From assembly GCA_019745415.1 (NCBI GenBank), contig JAIETF010000038.1, positions 1-38,931 of the forward strand: DNA of 38,931 bases. The letters are read 5' to 3'. Positions 8,691 through 16,372 of the stretch are shown one piece after another; within the stretch, counting starts at the first letter, position 1; each line of letters begins with the position of its first letter. The notes beneath the pieces were generated by a model, which saw only the letters and a list, made by a program, of their open reading frames with translations, made no database searches and had not been told where the DNA came from. The position numbers and the translations under genes are program-made. This stretch comes from Candidatus Obscuribacterales bacterium (GTDB taxonomy: Bacteria; Cyanobacteriota; Vampirovibrionia; Obscuribacterales; Obscuribacteraceae).

Positions 8691-9236
8691 ATGCAACTTA
8701 ATCAGTGGAGTCGCCGTTCATTTGCGCTTTCAGCAGCGCTTTTGGTCGGTATCGGTCTTGTGGCTGGAACTTCGCAAGAAGCCTCGGCCAGACACCACAG
8801 AAGACATCACAGAGTAGTCAGACACAATGATCTGGCTTCTGTAGCCGCTCGCACCCCCGAACTCAAGACTTCGGTGGAAGCCTACAAGAAGGCTGGAATG
8901 ACCGGAATGCTCCGCCGCGGCGGTCAGCATACAGTATTCATGGTAAGCGATGCCGGTTGGGGCAAAATGCCCAAAGAAAACCGCGAAGGTTTGATGAACG
9001 ACCAGAAGAAGCTTCAAGAAGTGTTGAAATACCACATTTTGAAAGGCAAGCAAGAGGCTGCTGAACTTCTCAACAAGCGCTCAGCTGTTACCCTTCAAGG
9101 CGAAAGCCTCATGCTTGATAACAAAGACGGTACCCTAATCGTCGATGGTTGTATTACTACAACCCCCGATGTTAAGGCTTCCAACGGCGTTATCCACGTC
9201 ATCGACTATATTCCGATTCCCGAAAGAGGCAAATAA
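8691..9236 (+). CDS. secreted fasciclin (FAS1) domain protein
   Basis: This 181-residue exported protein has one FAS1 domain. An N-terminal signal peptide (basic WSRR, hydrophobic FALSAALLVGIGLVAG, cleavage after EASA near residue 33) is followed by a His/Arg-rich segment (RHHRRHHRVVRH). FAS1 occupies about 45-178 with the hallmark blocks HTVFMVSDAGW, LKYHILKG and ASNGVIHVIDYIPIP. FAS1 domains mediate cell-surface adhesion; here the partner is unknown. The start chosen is ATG 8691 behind AGGAG at 8680-8684 with ideal spacing; a TTG at 8667 is in frame but less likely. The gene ends just before a strong terminator. Confidence 0.9.
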   Translation: MQLNQWSRRSFALSAALLVGIGLVAGTSQEASARHHRRHHRVVRHNDLASVAARTPELKTSVEAYKKAGMTGMLRRGGQHTVFMVSDAGWGKMPKENREGLMNDQKKLQEVLKYHILKGKQEAAELLNKRSAVTLQGESLMLDNKDGTLIVDGCITTTPDVKASNGVIHVIDYIPIPERGK

Positions 9237-9256
9237 TCGGAATTCTTAGCGTTAAG

Positions 9257-9300
9257 AAACAAAGAAACGGGCAATTAGCCCGTTTCTTTGTTTTTAGTCA
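9257..9300 (+). terminator. Rho-independent terminator after fasciclin gene
   Basis: A perfect 16-bp stem pairs 9257-9272 with 9278-9293 around a 5-base loop (AATTA), and the run TTTCTTTGTTTTT closes it. The A-rich left arm could let it work on the opposite strand too. It separates the trxA-fasciclin unit from the triple-AAA operon. Confidence 0.93.
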
Positions 9301-9403
9301 AACATTTTTAGACAAGCTGGGGCGTCAAGCCGGTATTGCTTTTATCACCTATACTGAATTTGTAATCAGGCGGGTTTAGCCAATATACAATATAGGTATT
9401 CTT

Positions 9404-9440
9404 AAACCAGGAACAAGAAACAAAACCAGGAACAAAAAAC
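9404..9440 (+). repeat. short direct repeat in the leader of the triple-AAA operon
   Basis: Two near-identical 18-base copies of AAACCAGGAACAAGAAAC / AAACCAGGAACAAAAAAC lie 19 bases apart, 31 bases before the start at 9471. The rest of the leader is A-rich and unstructured. It may be slippage-derived or an A-rich translation enhancer. Confidence 0.6.
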
Positions 9441-9470
9441 AAAAAAGGACTGGGAAGGACCAAAAAAAAC

Positions 9471-10007
9471 ATGAGAGAACTTGCCATCGGCTTCCTAATC
9501 GCTTTGCTCTTTTCCAGCTATATGAACGGCACCAAACAAGACAGCCAATCAAGCTGGTTTCCGACGGCGCAGTCGAGCACAAGTGGCGAGCAAGGCGTAG
9601 AACTGATTGATGACATCAATGAAGGCACCTTTCAGGGTGAAGTTCTGGACAGCCACGAACCTGTTCTGGTTGAGTTTTATGGTCCGCAATGCTCTATCTG
9701 CCAGCAGATGAAGCCCGATATGGCAAAGCTTGCCGAAGAAAGCAACGGCTTTTTGAAGATCTTCAAGGTAGATGCCAAAGCAAATCAAGTTTTGGCTGAA
9801 CGGTATGAGATCATCAACTTGCCTGGCTTCGTCTTATTCAACAAAGGCAAAGTGGTGAACGCCACCAGCGGTAAGTTCAGCAAGCAAGAGTTGGAAAACT
9901 GGATCAAAAAAGAGCTGGACATGCCGGTCTCGGCTGAGCCCAACTCAAAAGATTTTGCAACCAATTCCGGGGGCGAGGTCCCAAGCAACTGGCCGCAAGA
10001 AAAATGA
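9471..10007 (+). CDS. membrane-anchored thioredoxin-like protein
   Basis: The product is a 178-residue protein with an N-terminal anchor (residues about 4-18, AIGFLIALLFSSYM), a Ser/Gln-rich linker and a thioredoxin fold (about 43-155). The redox site is GPQCSICQQM (C74, C77), so it is CSIC rather than CGPC, and the preceding Trp is replaced by Gly-Pro-Gln. The cis-Pro is P118 in NLPGFVLF. A Ser/Asn/Pro-rich tail follows. Such proteins act as envelope thiol oxidoreductases or holdases, if the anchor places the domain outside. Topology is not certain, because only few charged residues flank the anchor. Its stop overlaps the next start as ATGA (10004-10007). GGAAGG at 9453-9458 is the likely ribosome-binding site. 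It is the first gene of the triple-AAA operon. Confidence 0.85.
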   Translation: MRELAIGFLIALLFSSYMNGTKQDSQSSWFPTAQSSTSGEQGVELIDDINEGTFQGEVLDSHEPVLVEFYGPQCSICQQMKPDMAKLAEESNGFLKIFKVDAKANQVLAERYEIINLPGFVLFNKGKVVNATSGKFSKQELENWIKKELDMPVSAEPNSKDFATNSGGEVPSNWPQEK

Positions 10008-10252
10008 AGTATCTATTTTGGGGTTTTGTCATTGCTCTTCTTTTCACGATGATTATGTCACCGGGTACTTTCTCACCAGTGCGCATGCCTGTTGGCATAG
10101 GCGACAATAGACCATCGGCGATGGGCACCAAACGCATGGAAGGCGGTATTCCGGAAATAGATGTAGTCGATTCCAATGGACTCGCCAGGTACGCCATAAA
10201 AGTTTCCGACAAGCACGGCAATCGCAATGTGCAATTTCCACATAACGACTAG
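10004..10252 (+). CDS. small membrane-anchored protein of unknown function
   Basis: I do not recognise this 82-residue protein. It has one N-terminal membrane segment (residues about 3-18, YLFWGFVIALLFTMIM), then a polar domain of about 60 residues ending in a predicted beta-rich segment (EIDVVDSNGLARYAIKVSD). The anchor closely matches that of the preceding protein (GF-L/V-IALLF). The gene overlaps the upstream gene by four bases and lies 15 bases before the triple-AAA protease gene, so the three are translationally linked. By size and layout it could supply the extracytoplasmic part that the protease lacks; this is inference. Confidence 0.8.
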   Translation: MKYLFWGFVIALLFTMIMSPGTFSPVRMPVGIGDNRPSAMGTKRMEGGIPEIDVVDSNGLARYAIKVSDKHGNRNVQFPHND

Positions 10253-10267
10253 GAGTTAACTAGAGAG

Positions 10268-13200
10268 ATGAAGAACTGGGTTCGTTGGGTATTATTCATA
10301 CTCTGGGTGATTGCTCTTATCGCCACGGCGCAGTACTGGAACCCGTTCACTTCGGTGGCGGCGTTGCTCAAATATTCGGTCATATCGGTGATAGCAGCCG
10401 GGGTCTACGGCGCTCTCTTCATTCTCATCCAGTTCTATATACTGCTTTCAATCATCTTTCCCTTGCCGCCTCGCGGTGATGCCAAAGCACCGCAAAATTT
10501 CTGGCGCAAAACTTTCAAGTTCTTTTATAAAGACTCGCCGATTAACCCCAAGGCGCCTAAGTTTCTCAATGAGATGATCGGCAACGAAGCGGCCAAAATA
10601 GAAATCAAAGAAGCCATCGATATTTTACAAAAGGCTGTGCATTACGAAGGCTCCGGCGCCCAGGTGCCGAAAGGTATGCTCTTTGTCGGCCCGCCCGGAG
10701 TAGGTAAAACACTCTTTGCCCGCGCCATCGCCAACGAAGTAGGCGTGCCTTTCTATGTCGTGGAAGGCGGCGCCATAAGTGGTCTCTTCCTTGGTTTGGG
10801 CGTTCTCAAACTGAAGACATTATTCAATAAACTAAAGAGACACGACCGAGCTATTCTGTTTATTGACGAAATCGAATCAATGGCCAGCAAACGGCAGCAA
10901 GACCAGGGCTTTGGCGGCGTCGCCGATATGAATATGACCCTCAACACCTTGCTCACCGAGATGGACGGCTTCCAAGGCTCCAGACTGATGGTCATCGGTG
11001 CCACCAATAATGATGGCATGCTCGACCCCGCCTTACTGCGAGCCGGGCGCATGGATAGACGCATTTACTTCCAGATGCCCACACCGCTGGAAAGAAAACA
11101 ACTCTTCGAATACTATCTCTCCAAAGTCTCATACGATAAAGAAAACATAGACTATGAACAGATAGTCAATCTCACCACCAATTATTCTCCCGCCGAAATA
11201 GCCTCGGTGGTAAACGAAGCAGCCCTCATCGCCAGACGCCCCGGCAACCCCAACACAGTCAACACCGAGATGATCCTGCAGGCGCTTGACCGGGTCTCGG
11301 TCGGTCTCGAGCGTTCCATATCAAATTCAGATGTGGCTACAATCACCCATGATGCCACCATTCGTTTCAGCTCGGTAATAGGCATAGAAGACATTAAGCA
11401 AGAAGTCTCAGAAATTGTCGACTTTCTCAAAAGAGGCGATGAGCTGCGCAAGATAGGGGCCAAACTGCCTAAAGGCATCTTGATGATCGGCCCGCCCGGC
11501 GTGGGCAAATCGATGCTGGCCAAAGCCATAGCCAACGAAGCCGGCGTGCCCTTTTATGGTTTCTCAGCCAGTATGCTCATCGGCACTTTCCGGGGACAAG
11601 GCGCCGACCGCATCAGGTCTATCTATACCCAGGCAAGAAAGAGCCCCGCTGCCATTGTCTTTATCGATGAAATCGATTCAATTGCCGGCACCGTTAGTGA
11701 TACCGGCACCAATCGCACCCATGAGCTCAATCAAATTTTGGTAGAACTCGATGGTCTAGGGCGTTCCAATGTCATCACCATTGGCGCCACCAACCTGGAA
11801 GAATCTCTTGATTCGGCTTTCTTTAGGGCTGGTCGCTTTGACCGTAAAGTTTACATAGGTCTGCCCGATCGCGAAGCTCGCAAAGAAATCTTTGCCAAAT
11901 ATCTCAAAGAAATCAAAATGGAAGCCGAGCCTGATTTGGCTAAACTAGCCAAGTTATCGGTAAACTTCTCGGGCGCAGACATTGCTGCCGCCTGCAACGA
12001 AGCGGCTATTTTGGCGATCAGACACGGTCGAAATGTGGTTACCGAAGCCGACCTGGAAGCAGCCATAGACAAACTTTCGGTCACAGCCGGACACAAGCTC
12101 AATACCGGCGGCATGAACCTCAGCCGCGTGCCCGATTTAGACGTCAAAATCGACGACGTCAAAGGCATGGACGAAGCCAAAGCCGAAGCAGCCGAAGTTG
12201 TGGCTCTTTTGAAGAATATCGACCTGGTCATATCGCTTGGTCTGAAAGCCCCCAAAGGTATTCTGCTTTCAGGACCGCCCGGCACCGGTAAAACCATGCT
12301 GGCCAAAGCGATAGCCAACGAAGCCGGGGTCGCTTTCTATGCTCTATCGGGCGGCGAATTTCAATCGATGTGGGCGGGCGTGGGCGCCACCAGGGTAAGA
12401 AAAGTCTATGAACAAGCCCGCCGCAGCGGCAAACCAGCCATAGTCTTTATCGATGAAATAGACGCCATCGGCGCCACCAGAGGTACCGACTTAGGCGGCG
12501 GCGCCATCCAAGACGCCAACCATACCCTCAATCAATTCTTGGTTGAATTAGACGGATTCGGCAAGCATAAAGTGCTCACCATCGGCGCCACCAATAATCC
12601 CAGCATGCTCGATTCTGCCTTGCTCAGACCTGGTCGCTTCGACCGCATCATCGAAGTGCCCCTGCCCAATCTGGAAGGTAGAGAAGCCATACTCAAGCAA
12701 TACATCGAAAAATACAAAATGGAAAGCGATGTCAGCCTGCTTGAAATAGCGAGAATGACTGTCTTCAGCTCCGGTGCCGATCTAGCAAATATTGTCAACG
12801 AAGCTGGACTCTTCGCCATACGAGAAGGTCGCACTTTGATTAAGAGCGAAGATATTTTCAAAGCCATTCAAAGGGTGAATTTCGGCATTTCCAAAAGCCA
12901 AAAAATATTGTTGGAAGAACTCTGGAGCACAGCCTATCACGAAGCCGGACATACAATCGTCACCTACTTCAAGGGCAAGAAAGAGCTGATTCAGGTGGTG
13001 ACCATCGTCCCCACAGGCAGAGCCCTGGGCTTTATGTGGGCGGTACGCAAAGACGATCCTTTCCACCATGCCCCCACCCGCGAAGAACTGCTCACCGAAA
13101 TCGAAATCAGCTTGGGCGGCTATGTCGCTGAGAGCTTCTATATGGAGACCACCACCGCCGGAGTCTCTGCTGATCTAAAAAATGTCGCCTCGACAGCCAG

Positions 13201-13714
13201 CGCCATGATAAGACAGTACGGCATGGGTAGCTTTGTCTTCAATACCGATGGCGCCAAAGGCAGTAGGCAGAGTCGTTTATCTGAATTTACCGAAGCGCAG
13301 ATAGACAAAGAAATCAAGAAAATCACCGATGATTGCCTAGAGAACGTACGCAATTTGATTAGAAGCAAACGTGCCGAGCTAGATCTGTTAGCCAGGGCTC
13401 TTGTGGAAAAAGAAACCCTGCGTTATCGAGATCTGGTAGCTATCCTCGAACCCCACCGCAGCAAAGAAGATATCGACAAAGAAATCTTCACCCATGCCGA
13501 AAGAAAGCAAGTGGGTATACCGCCGGTAGTCAGCCTTGACCTGCTCTCCGGGTTGAAAGAAATTGCCAACCTAGAGAAAAACAAGAACGGTAAGAACGGC
13601 ACAAGCAAAGATAATGGCGGTAACAGCAGTAATTCTGATGAGAATAAAGAACCGGAGAAAAATGCCGGAAACAGCTCCCAAGATTCATCCGAAAACAAAG
13701 AAAGTCAGAATTAA
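10268..13714 (+). CDS. FtsH-like protease with three tandem AAA modules and M41 peptidase
   Basis: This 1148-residue membrane protein is built as two N-terminal membrane helices (about 5-22 and 36-64, with only about 13 residues between), AAA1, AAA2, AAA3 and a C-terminal M41 zinc peptidase. Walker A loops: GPPGVGKT 141-148, GPPGVGKS 408-415, GPPGTGKT 669-676. Walker B Asp-Glu: 200/201, 467/468, 729/730. Arginine-finger pairs: R258/R261, R520/R523, R787/R790. Pore-loop aromatics lie in LFLGLG, TFRGQG and MWAGVG. Sensor-1 IGATN occurs in all three. The protease has HEAGH at 891-895 and a third zinc ligand D969 (SADLKN), 78 residues after the first His, as in ordinary FtsH. The tail (about 1100-1148) is Lys/Asn/Ser/Glu-rich. 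Normal FtsH has one AAA module and about 600-700 residues. No frameshift is visible. It should unfold and degrade membrane or membrane-proximal proteins with ATP. Confidence 0.96.
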   Translation: MKNWVRWVLFILWVIALIATAQYWNPFTSVAALLKYSVISVIAAGVYGALFILIQFYILLSIIFPLPPRGDAKAPQNFWRKTFKFFYKDSPINPKAPKFLNEMIGNEAAKIEIKEAIDILQKAVHYEGSGAQVPKGMLFVGPPGVGKTLFARAIANEVGVPFYVVEGGAISGLFLGLGVLKLKTLFNKLKRHDRAILFIDEIESMASKRQQDQGFGGVADMNMTLNTLLTEMDGFQGSRLMVIGATNNDGMLDPALLRAGRMDRRIYFQMPTPLERKQLFEYYLSKVSYDKENIDYEQIVNLTTNYSPAEIASVVNEAALIARRPGNPNTVNTEMILQALDRVSVGLERSISNSDVATITHDATIRFSSVIGIEDIKQEVSEIVDFLKRGDELRKIGAKLPKGILMIGPPGVGKSMLAKAIANEAGVPFYGFSASMLIGTFRGQGADRIRSIYTQARKSPAAIVFIDEIDSIAGTVSDTGTNRTHELNQILVELDGLGRSNVITIGATNLEESLDSAFFRAGRFDRKVYIGLPDREARKEIFAKYLKEIKMEAEPDLAKLAKLSVNFSGADIAAACNEAAILAIRHGRNVVTEADLEAAIDKLSVTAGHKLNTGGMNLSRVPDLDVKIDDVKGMDEAKAEAAEVVALLKNIDLVISLGLKAPKGILLSGPPGTGKTMLAKAIANEAGVAFYALSGGEFQSMWAGVGATRVRKVYEQARRSGKPAIVFIDEIDAIGATRGTDLGGGAIQDANHTLNQFLVELDGFGKHKVLTIGATNNPSMLDSALLRPGRFDRIIEVPLPNLEGREAILKQYIEKYKMESDVSLLEIARMTVFSSGADLANIVNEAGLFAIREGRTLIKSEDIFKAIQRVNFGISKSQKILLEELWSTAYHEAGHTIVTYFKGKKELIQVVTIVPTGRALGFMWAVRKDDPFHHAPTREELLTEIEISLGGYVAESFYMETTTAGVSADLKNVASTASAMIRQYGMGSFVFNTDGAKGSRQSRLSEFTEAQIDKEIKKITDDCLENVRNLIRSKRAELDLLARALVEKETLRYRDLVAILEPHRSKEDIDKEIFTHAERKQVGIPPVVSLDLLSGLKEIANLEKNKNGKNGTSKDNGGNSSNSDENKEPEKNAGNSSQDSSENKESQN

Positions 13715-14885
13715 GACTAAATCTTCGGGTCTTGATATCGCTTCCCTCTGCCTGCCTAGCTCTTTTGCCGCTGCCGCCCTCTTACTTGCCGGCAGTGCCT
13801 TTCTGCAGCCGGCCAACGCCAAAAAGCAAGAAGACTGCGCACTACCGGTAATACTAAAGATCGAACCAGATAAGGAACTGGCAGCACGCCTTGAGAGTAG
13901 AAAGGGCTTTTGCGGCGGCGATGCCGCCTATTCAATAGCCGCTAGAGACCTCAGTCTCTGGCTATTCGGCGATAGTTTTTTTGGCACAATCGAAAATGGC
14001 AAAAGAATAAATTGCCGGATGCCGCGCAACTGTATCGCCATCGATGAGCATCTTGAGAAAAAAGGCAAACTACAATATCAAATTAGTACAAATGACTTCT
14101 TTCCGCCCCCAAAGCCAGACGGGTCTTATTTCTGGCCAGGCGACGGCGCCTACTTAAACAGAAGGTGCTTTCTTGTCTTTCAACACCTGGTCAAAACAGA
14201 CACATCACTGCCGGCGCCATTTCAGTTTCGCATTTGCGCCAATTATGCCTCTTATCTTGATCTCAACCAAGTCAAGCAAAGCGAGAATGACAAGCCTCTC
14301 GCCATAGAATTAGACATCAAGGCTGAAGATTCGCTCTTGGCTGTAGCTTGTTTGAAAGACAAGAACTATCTCTATCTCTACAACGCAGATGAAAGAATGA
14401 GCAAGCAAGGCTCTCACCCCTGCACGGTTTCGCGCTTACCATTGAGAGAGATAGCTAGACCGGAAAAGATTGCCGCAGCGGTTAAGCAAATGGAATGGTG
14501 GCAAAGCTCACAAAATAAATGGCAAAGAAATCAGAAACTAGCATCGCTCTTATTTACCGACGGCGCCAGCGAAATGTCGGTGGTCAAAATACCGGGTCTG
14601 AAGCGGTTTTACGTCTTTTATATACCGGCAGACAAAGGTGCCATCATGATGAGAAGCGCAAAGAGACCGGAAGGACCTTGGAGCGAAAGACAAGAAGTAA
14701 TGCCCCTTAATGCGGGCGCAGGACTCTTTTGTTATAGCGTCAAAGCGCATCCTCAATATTCAACTAAAAAAGGTGAGCTGTCTCTGACTTACAATGTAAA
14801 CGCCACCGATGCCGAGAGATTGTTCGCCGACAGCTCGCTTTACTTTCCCAAGGCAGTCAAAATCGCAATCAAAGAAGTCAACTAA
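13662..14885 (+). CDS. secreted beta-propeller-like protein (DUF4185/DUF5005-like)
   Basis: This exported protein of about 407 residues has a long basic N-region (about 25 residues), a hydrophobic stretch and a cleavage site after QPANA (residue 53). The mature part carries features of five-bladed propeller glycosidase-like families: DLSLWLFGDSFFG (about 97-108), SYFWPGDGAYLN, a central repeat and AIMMRSAKRPEGPW with GLFCYSVKAHPQYS near the end. The assignment to a DUF4185/DUF5005-like group is from pattern memory, and no catalytic residue is claimed. The start chosen, ATG 13662, has GGAG at 13654-13657 and overlaps the triple-AAA gene by 53 bases; an upstream ATG at 13614 is possible. The overlap makes it the fourth gene of that operon. 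The gene at 14901 is convergent, 15 bases away. Confidence 0.8.
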   Translation: MPETAPKIHPKTKKVRIKTKSSGLDIASLCLPSSFAAAALLLAGSAFLQPANAKKQEDCALPVILKIEPDKELAARLESRKGFCGGDAAYSIAARDLSLWLFGDSFFGTIENGKRINCRMPRNCIAIDEHLEKKGKLQYQISTNDFFPPPKPDGSYFWPGDGAYLNRRCFLVFQHLVKTDTSLPAPFQFRICANYASYLDLNQVKQSENDKPLAIELDIKAEDSLLAVACLKDKNYLYLYNADERMSKQGSHPCTVSRLPLREIARPEKIAAAVKQMEWWQSSQNKWQRNQKLASLLFTDGASEMSVVKIPGLKRFYVFYIPADKGAIMMRSAKRPEGPWSERQEVMPLNAGAGLFCYSVKAHPQYSTKKGELSLTYNVNATDAERLFADSSLYFPKAVKIAIKEVN

Positions 14886-14900
14886 TGACACCGCGCATGC

Positions 14901-15272
14901 TCAATCGGCTGAAAGTTGTTCAGCCATCTCTATGATGCGCAGATATTTGCTTTGCAGCTGCGTCAGCTCCCAGCCGATTCTTTCAATCTCTCTTGTCTGG
15001 GCAGAGTTTGGTTCTTGCCCGCGCCAGCGATCAAGTGTACTAGAGCAAACTTTCAACTTATCCATTTCGCGGCGATAGACTTTATCTACTTCACTGGAAA
15101 TGGCACCAAAGCCGGCAGGGGCGGCCGCAGATAAACCATCCAGGGCTTTCTCCAATTTGCGAAAAATGTCCTCGGCGTTACCGGTAGAAACTTCAATGAA
15201 ATCAGCCAATTCGGCAATTCTCTCAAGGGGCAGTTTCTCTATCTGCAAGGCCGACTCAACTTTCTTGTCCAT
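14901..15272 (-). CDS. small alpha-helical hypothetical protein
   Basis: This is a 123-residue soluble protein without a family I recognise. It is rich in Glu, Lys and Leu with heptad-like spacing, so it is probably a helical bundle or coiled coil (about 5-45 and 65-118). There is a single Cys and no signal peptide. The ATG at 15272 is preferred over a TTG at 15281, as GAGAG lies about 10 bases upstream. Its start is 21 bases after the end of the upstream metalloprotease gene on the same strand, suggesting cotranscription. Confidence 0.7.
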   Translation of the reverse strand: MDKKVESALQIEKLPLERIAELADFIEVSTGNAEDIFRKLEKALDGLSAAAPAGFGAISSEVDKVYRREMDKLKVCSSTLDRWRGQEPNSAQTREIERIGWELTQLQSKYLRIIEMAEQLSAD

Positions 15273-15293
15273 CAAAATCAACTCTCAAAAAAC

Positions 15294-16316
15294 TTATTGA
15301 AACTGCGCAGTTGGAGGAATTCCGTATAGCTTGCGAATGCTGTTCTTGTCGCGGGCGGTAAGTAAAGCGGTGAAGGGCTCTCTTGCCGTGGGGAACATTA
15401 TATCGCGGGGATTATTGGAATGGTTCAAGCCCAAAGCATGCCCGACCTCGTGCAGGGTTATGGCCTCAATCTCACGTGGATCTTGATCTGTACTGAAGAA
15501 GACCTCCACCTTAGCAAACTTGAGATTGTCTTCCAGTCCTTCGTTGTCATCACGCATAGTTTCGCCAAGAAGAGTGCCGAAGCCACTCGCTCTGCGATAC
15601 TTGAGAAGTTTACATACAATACGAGCCTCTTTCTGCTCGACCAGCTTATAGCGCAAAAAGCCGCCCGATGCCTGGCGCCATTGTTCAAATGAATTGAGTA
15701 CGGCTTTCTTGAATTGCAGACTATAGGCACTAAAGGCAGGATCCACCAGAATAGCGATCTTGATCGGGAAATCTTTTCTATCGAAACGCTGCCATTCATC
15801 CCCTTCGGCAAAGAGATAATCGGGACTATTGATTGGACCCTGTGATTTATAGAGCTCGATTTTGCCAATGAGCGCCCGCAGATAAGCAAGTCCATGGGCA
15901 CTCCCCTGCAAGGTCAGCCCTAGTGACGCCTCTCTTTCGGCTTCATCGAGCTTACCCATGCAAAAATAGTAATAAGCCATGCTGCCCCGAGGCTCTGCCA
16001 ACTTGGGGCGCAATTGGACACAACGCTCAAGATAGTCAATCGCCTTTTGATAGCGACCCTGCCGGCTTAGTAACTTGGCATAAAGGAAAAGAAGATCATA
16101 GTCTTCTCTATATTTGCTTTCAGCCTGAGCCTGCTCCAGCAAGGCAAGAGCCTGGTTATACTCATGGCGCAGAGACAGTTTTCGCAATTGGGCAAGCAAG
16201 GCTTGTTTGTTATCAACGGCAGTGCCCTCAGCCTGAGCACGCGAGACCGGCAACAGCAAAAGAGCGACAAACAATGACGCAGCAAGATAACTCAATAAAA
16301 ATTTTCGACCGCTCAT
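15294..16316 (-). CDS. secreted TPR and matrixin-like zinc metalloprotease
   Basis: This is a 340-residue exported protein. The signal peptide is residues 1-29 (SGRKFLLSY..., cleavage after RAQA). TPR-type helical repeats occupy about 38-150 (YRKDYDLL-like, GRYQKAIDYLERCVQLRP, GKLDEAEREASLGL). A metzincin catalytic domain runs from about 185-335. The zinc motif HEVGHALGLNH is at 289-299 and the Met-turn DIMFPT follows at 305-310, so the active site is complete. It should cleave proteins outside the cytoplasm, with the TPR part as a partner- or substrate-binding module. The start codon lies inside a perfect inverted repeat that also looks like the terminator of the upstream gene. No alternative start would retain a charged signal-peptide N-region. 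Confidence 0.9.
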   Translation of the reverse strand: MSGRKFLLSYLAASLFVALLLLPVSRAQAEGTAVDNKQALLAQLRKLSLRHEYNQALALLEQAQAESKYREDYDLLFLYAKLLSRQGRYQKAIDYLERCVQLRPKLAEPRGSMAYYYFCMGKLDEAEREASLGLTLQGSAHGLAYLRALIGKIELYKSQGPINSPDYLFAEGDEWQRFDRKDFPIKIAILVDPAFSAYSLQFKKAVLNSFEQWRQASGGFLRYKLVEQKEARIVCKLLKYRRASGFGTLLGETMRDDNEGLEDNLKFAKVEVFFSTDQDPREIEAITLHEVGHALGLNHSNNPRDIMFPTAREPFTALLTARDKNSIRKLYGIPPTAQFQ

Positions 16317-16348
16317 ACCTAAAGTATAGACTGGTATGAGCGGTCGAA
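16304..16348 (-). terminator. perfect 16-bp inverted repeat: terminator overlapping a start codon
   Basis: TTCGACCGCTCATACC (16304-16319) pairs perfectly with GGTATGAGCGGTCGAA (16333-16348), loop of 13 bases. Read on the minus strand the hairpin follows the stop of the 695-residue gene by 24 bases and is followed by AATTTTTATT, so it looks like a Rho-independent terminator. The same distal arm contains the ATG (16316-16314) of the metalloprotease, so the folded form would hide that start codon. The loop on the minus strand includes TATACT, a possible -10 element. Confidence 0.8.
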
Positions 16349-16372
16349 TTTATTTATGCAATTGCAGACAAC

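Noticed and set aside
10268..13714. triple AAA array as an assembly or fusion artefact
   Set aside because: The three modules differ clearly in sequence, the frame is uninterrupted for 1148 codons and linkers are normal, so a collapsed or duplicated assembly is unlikely.
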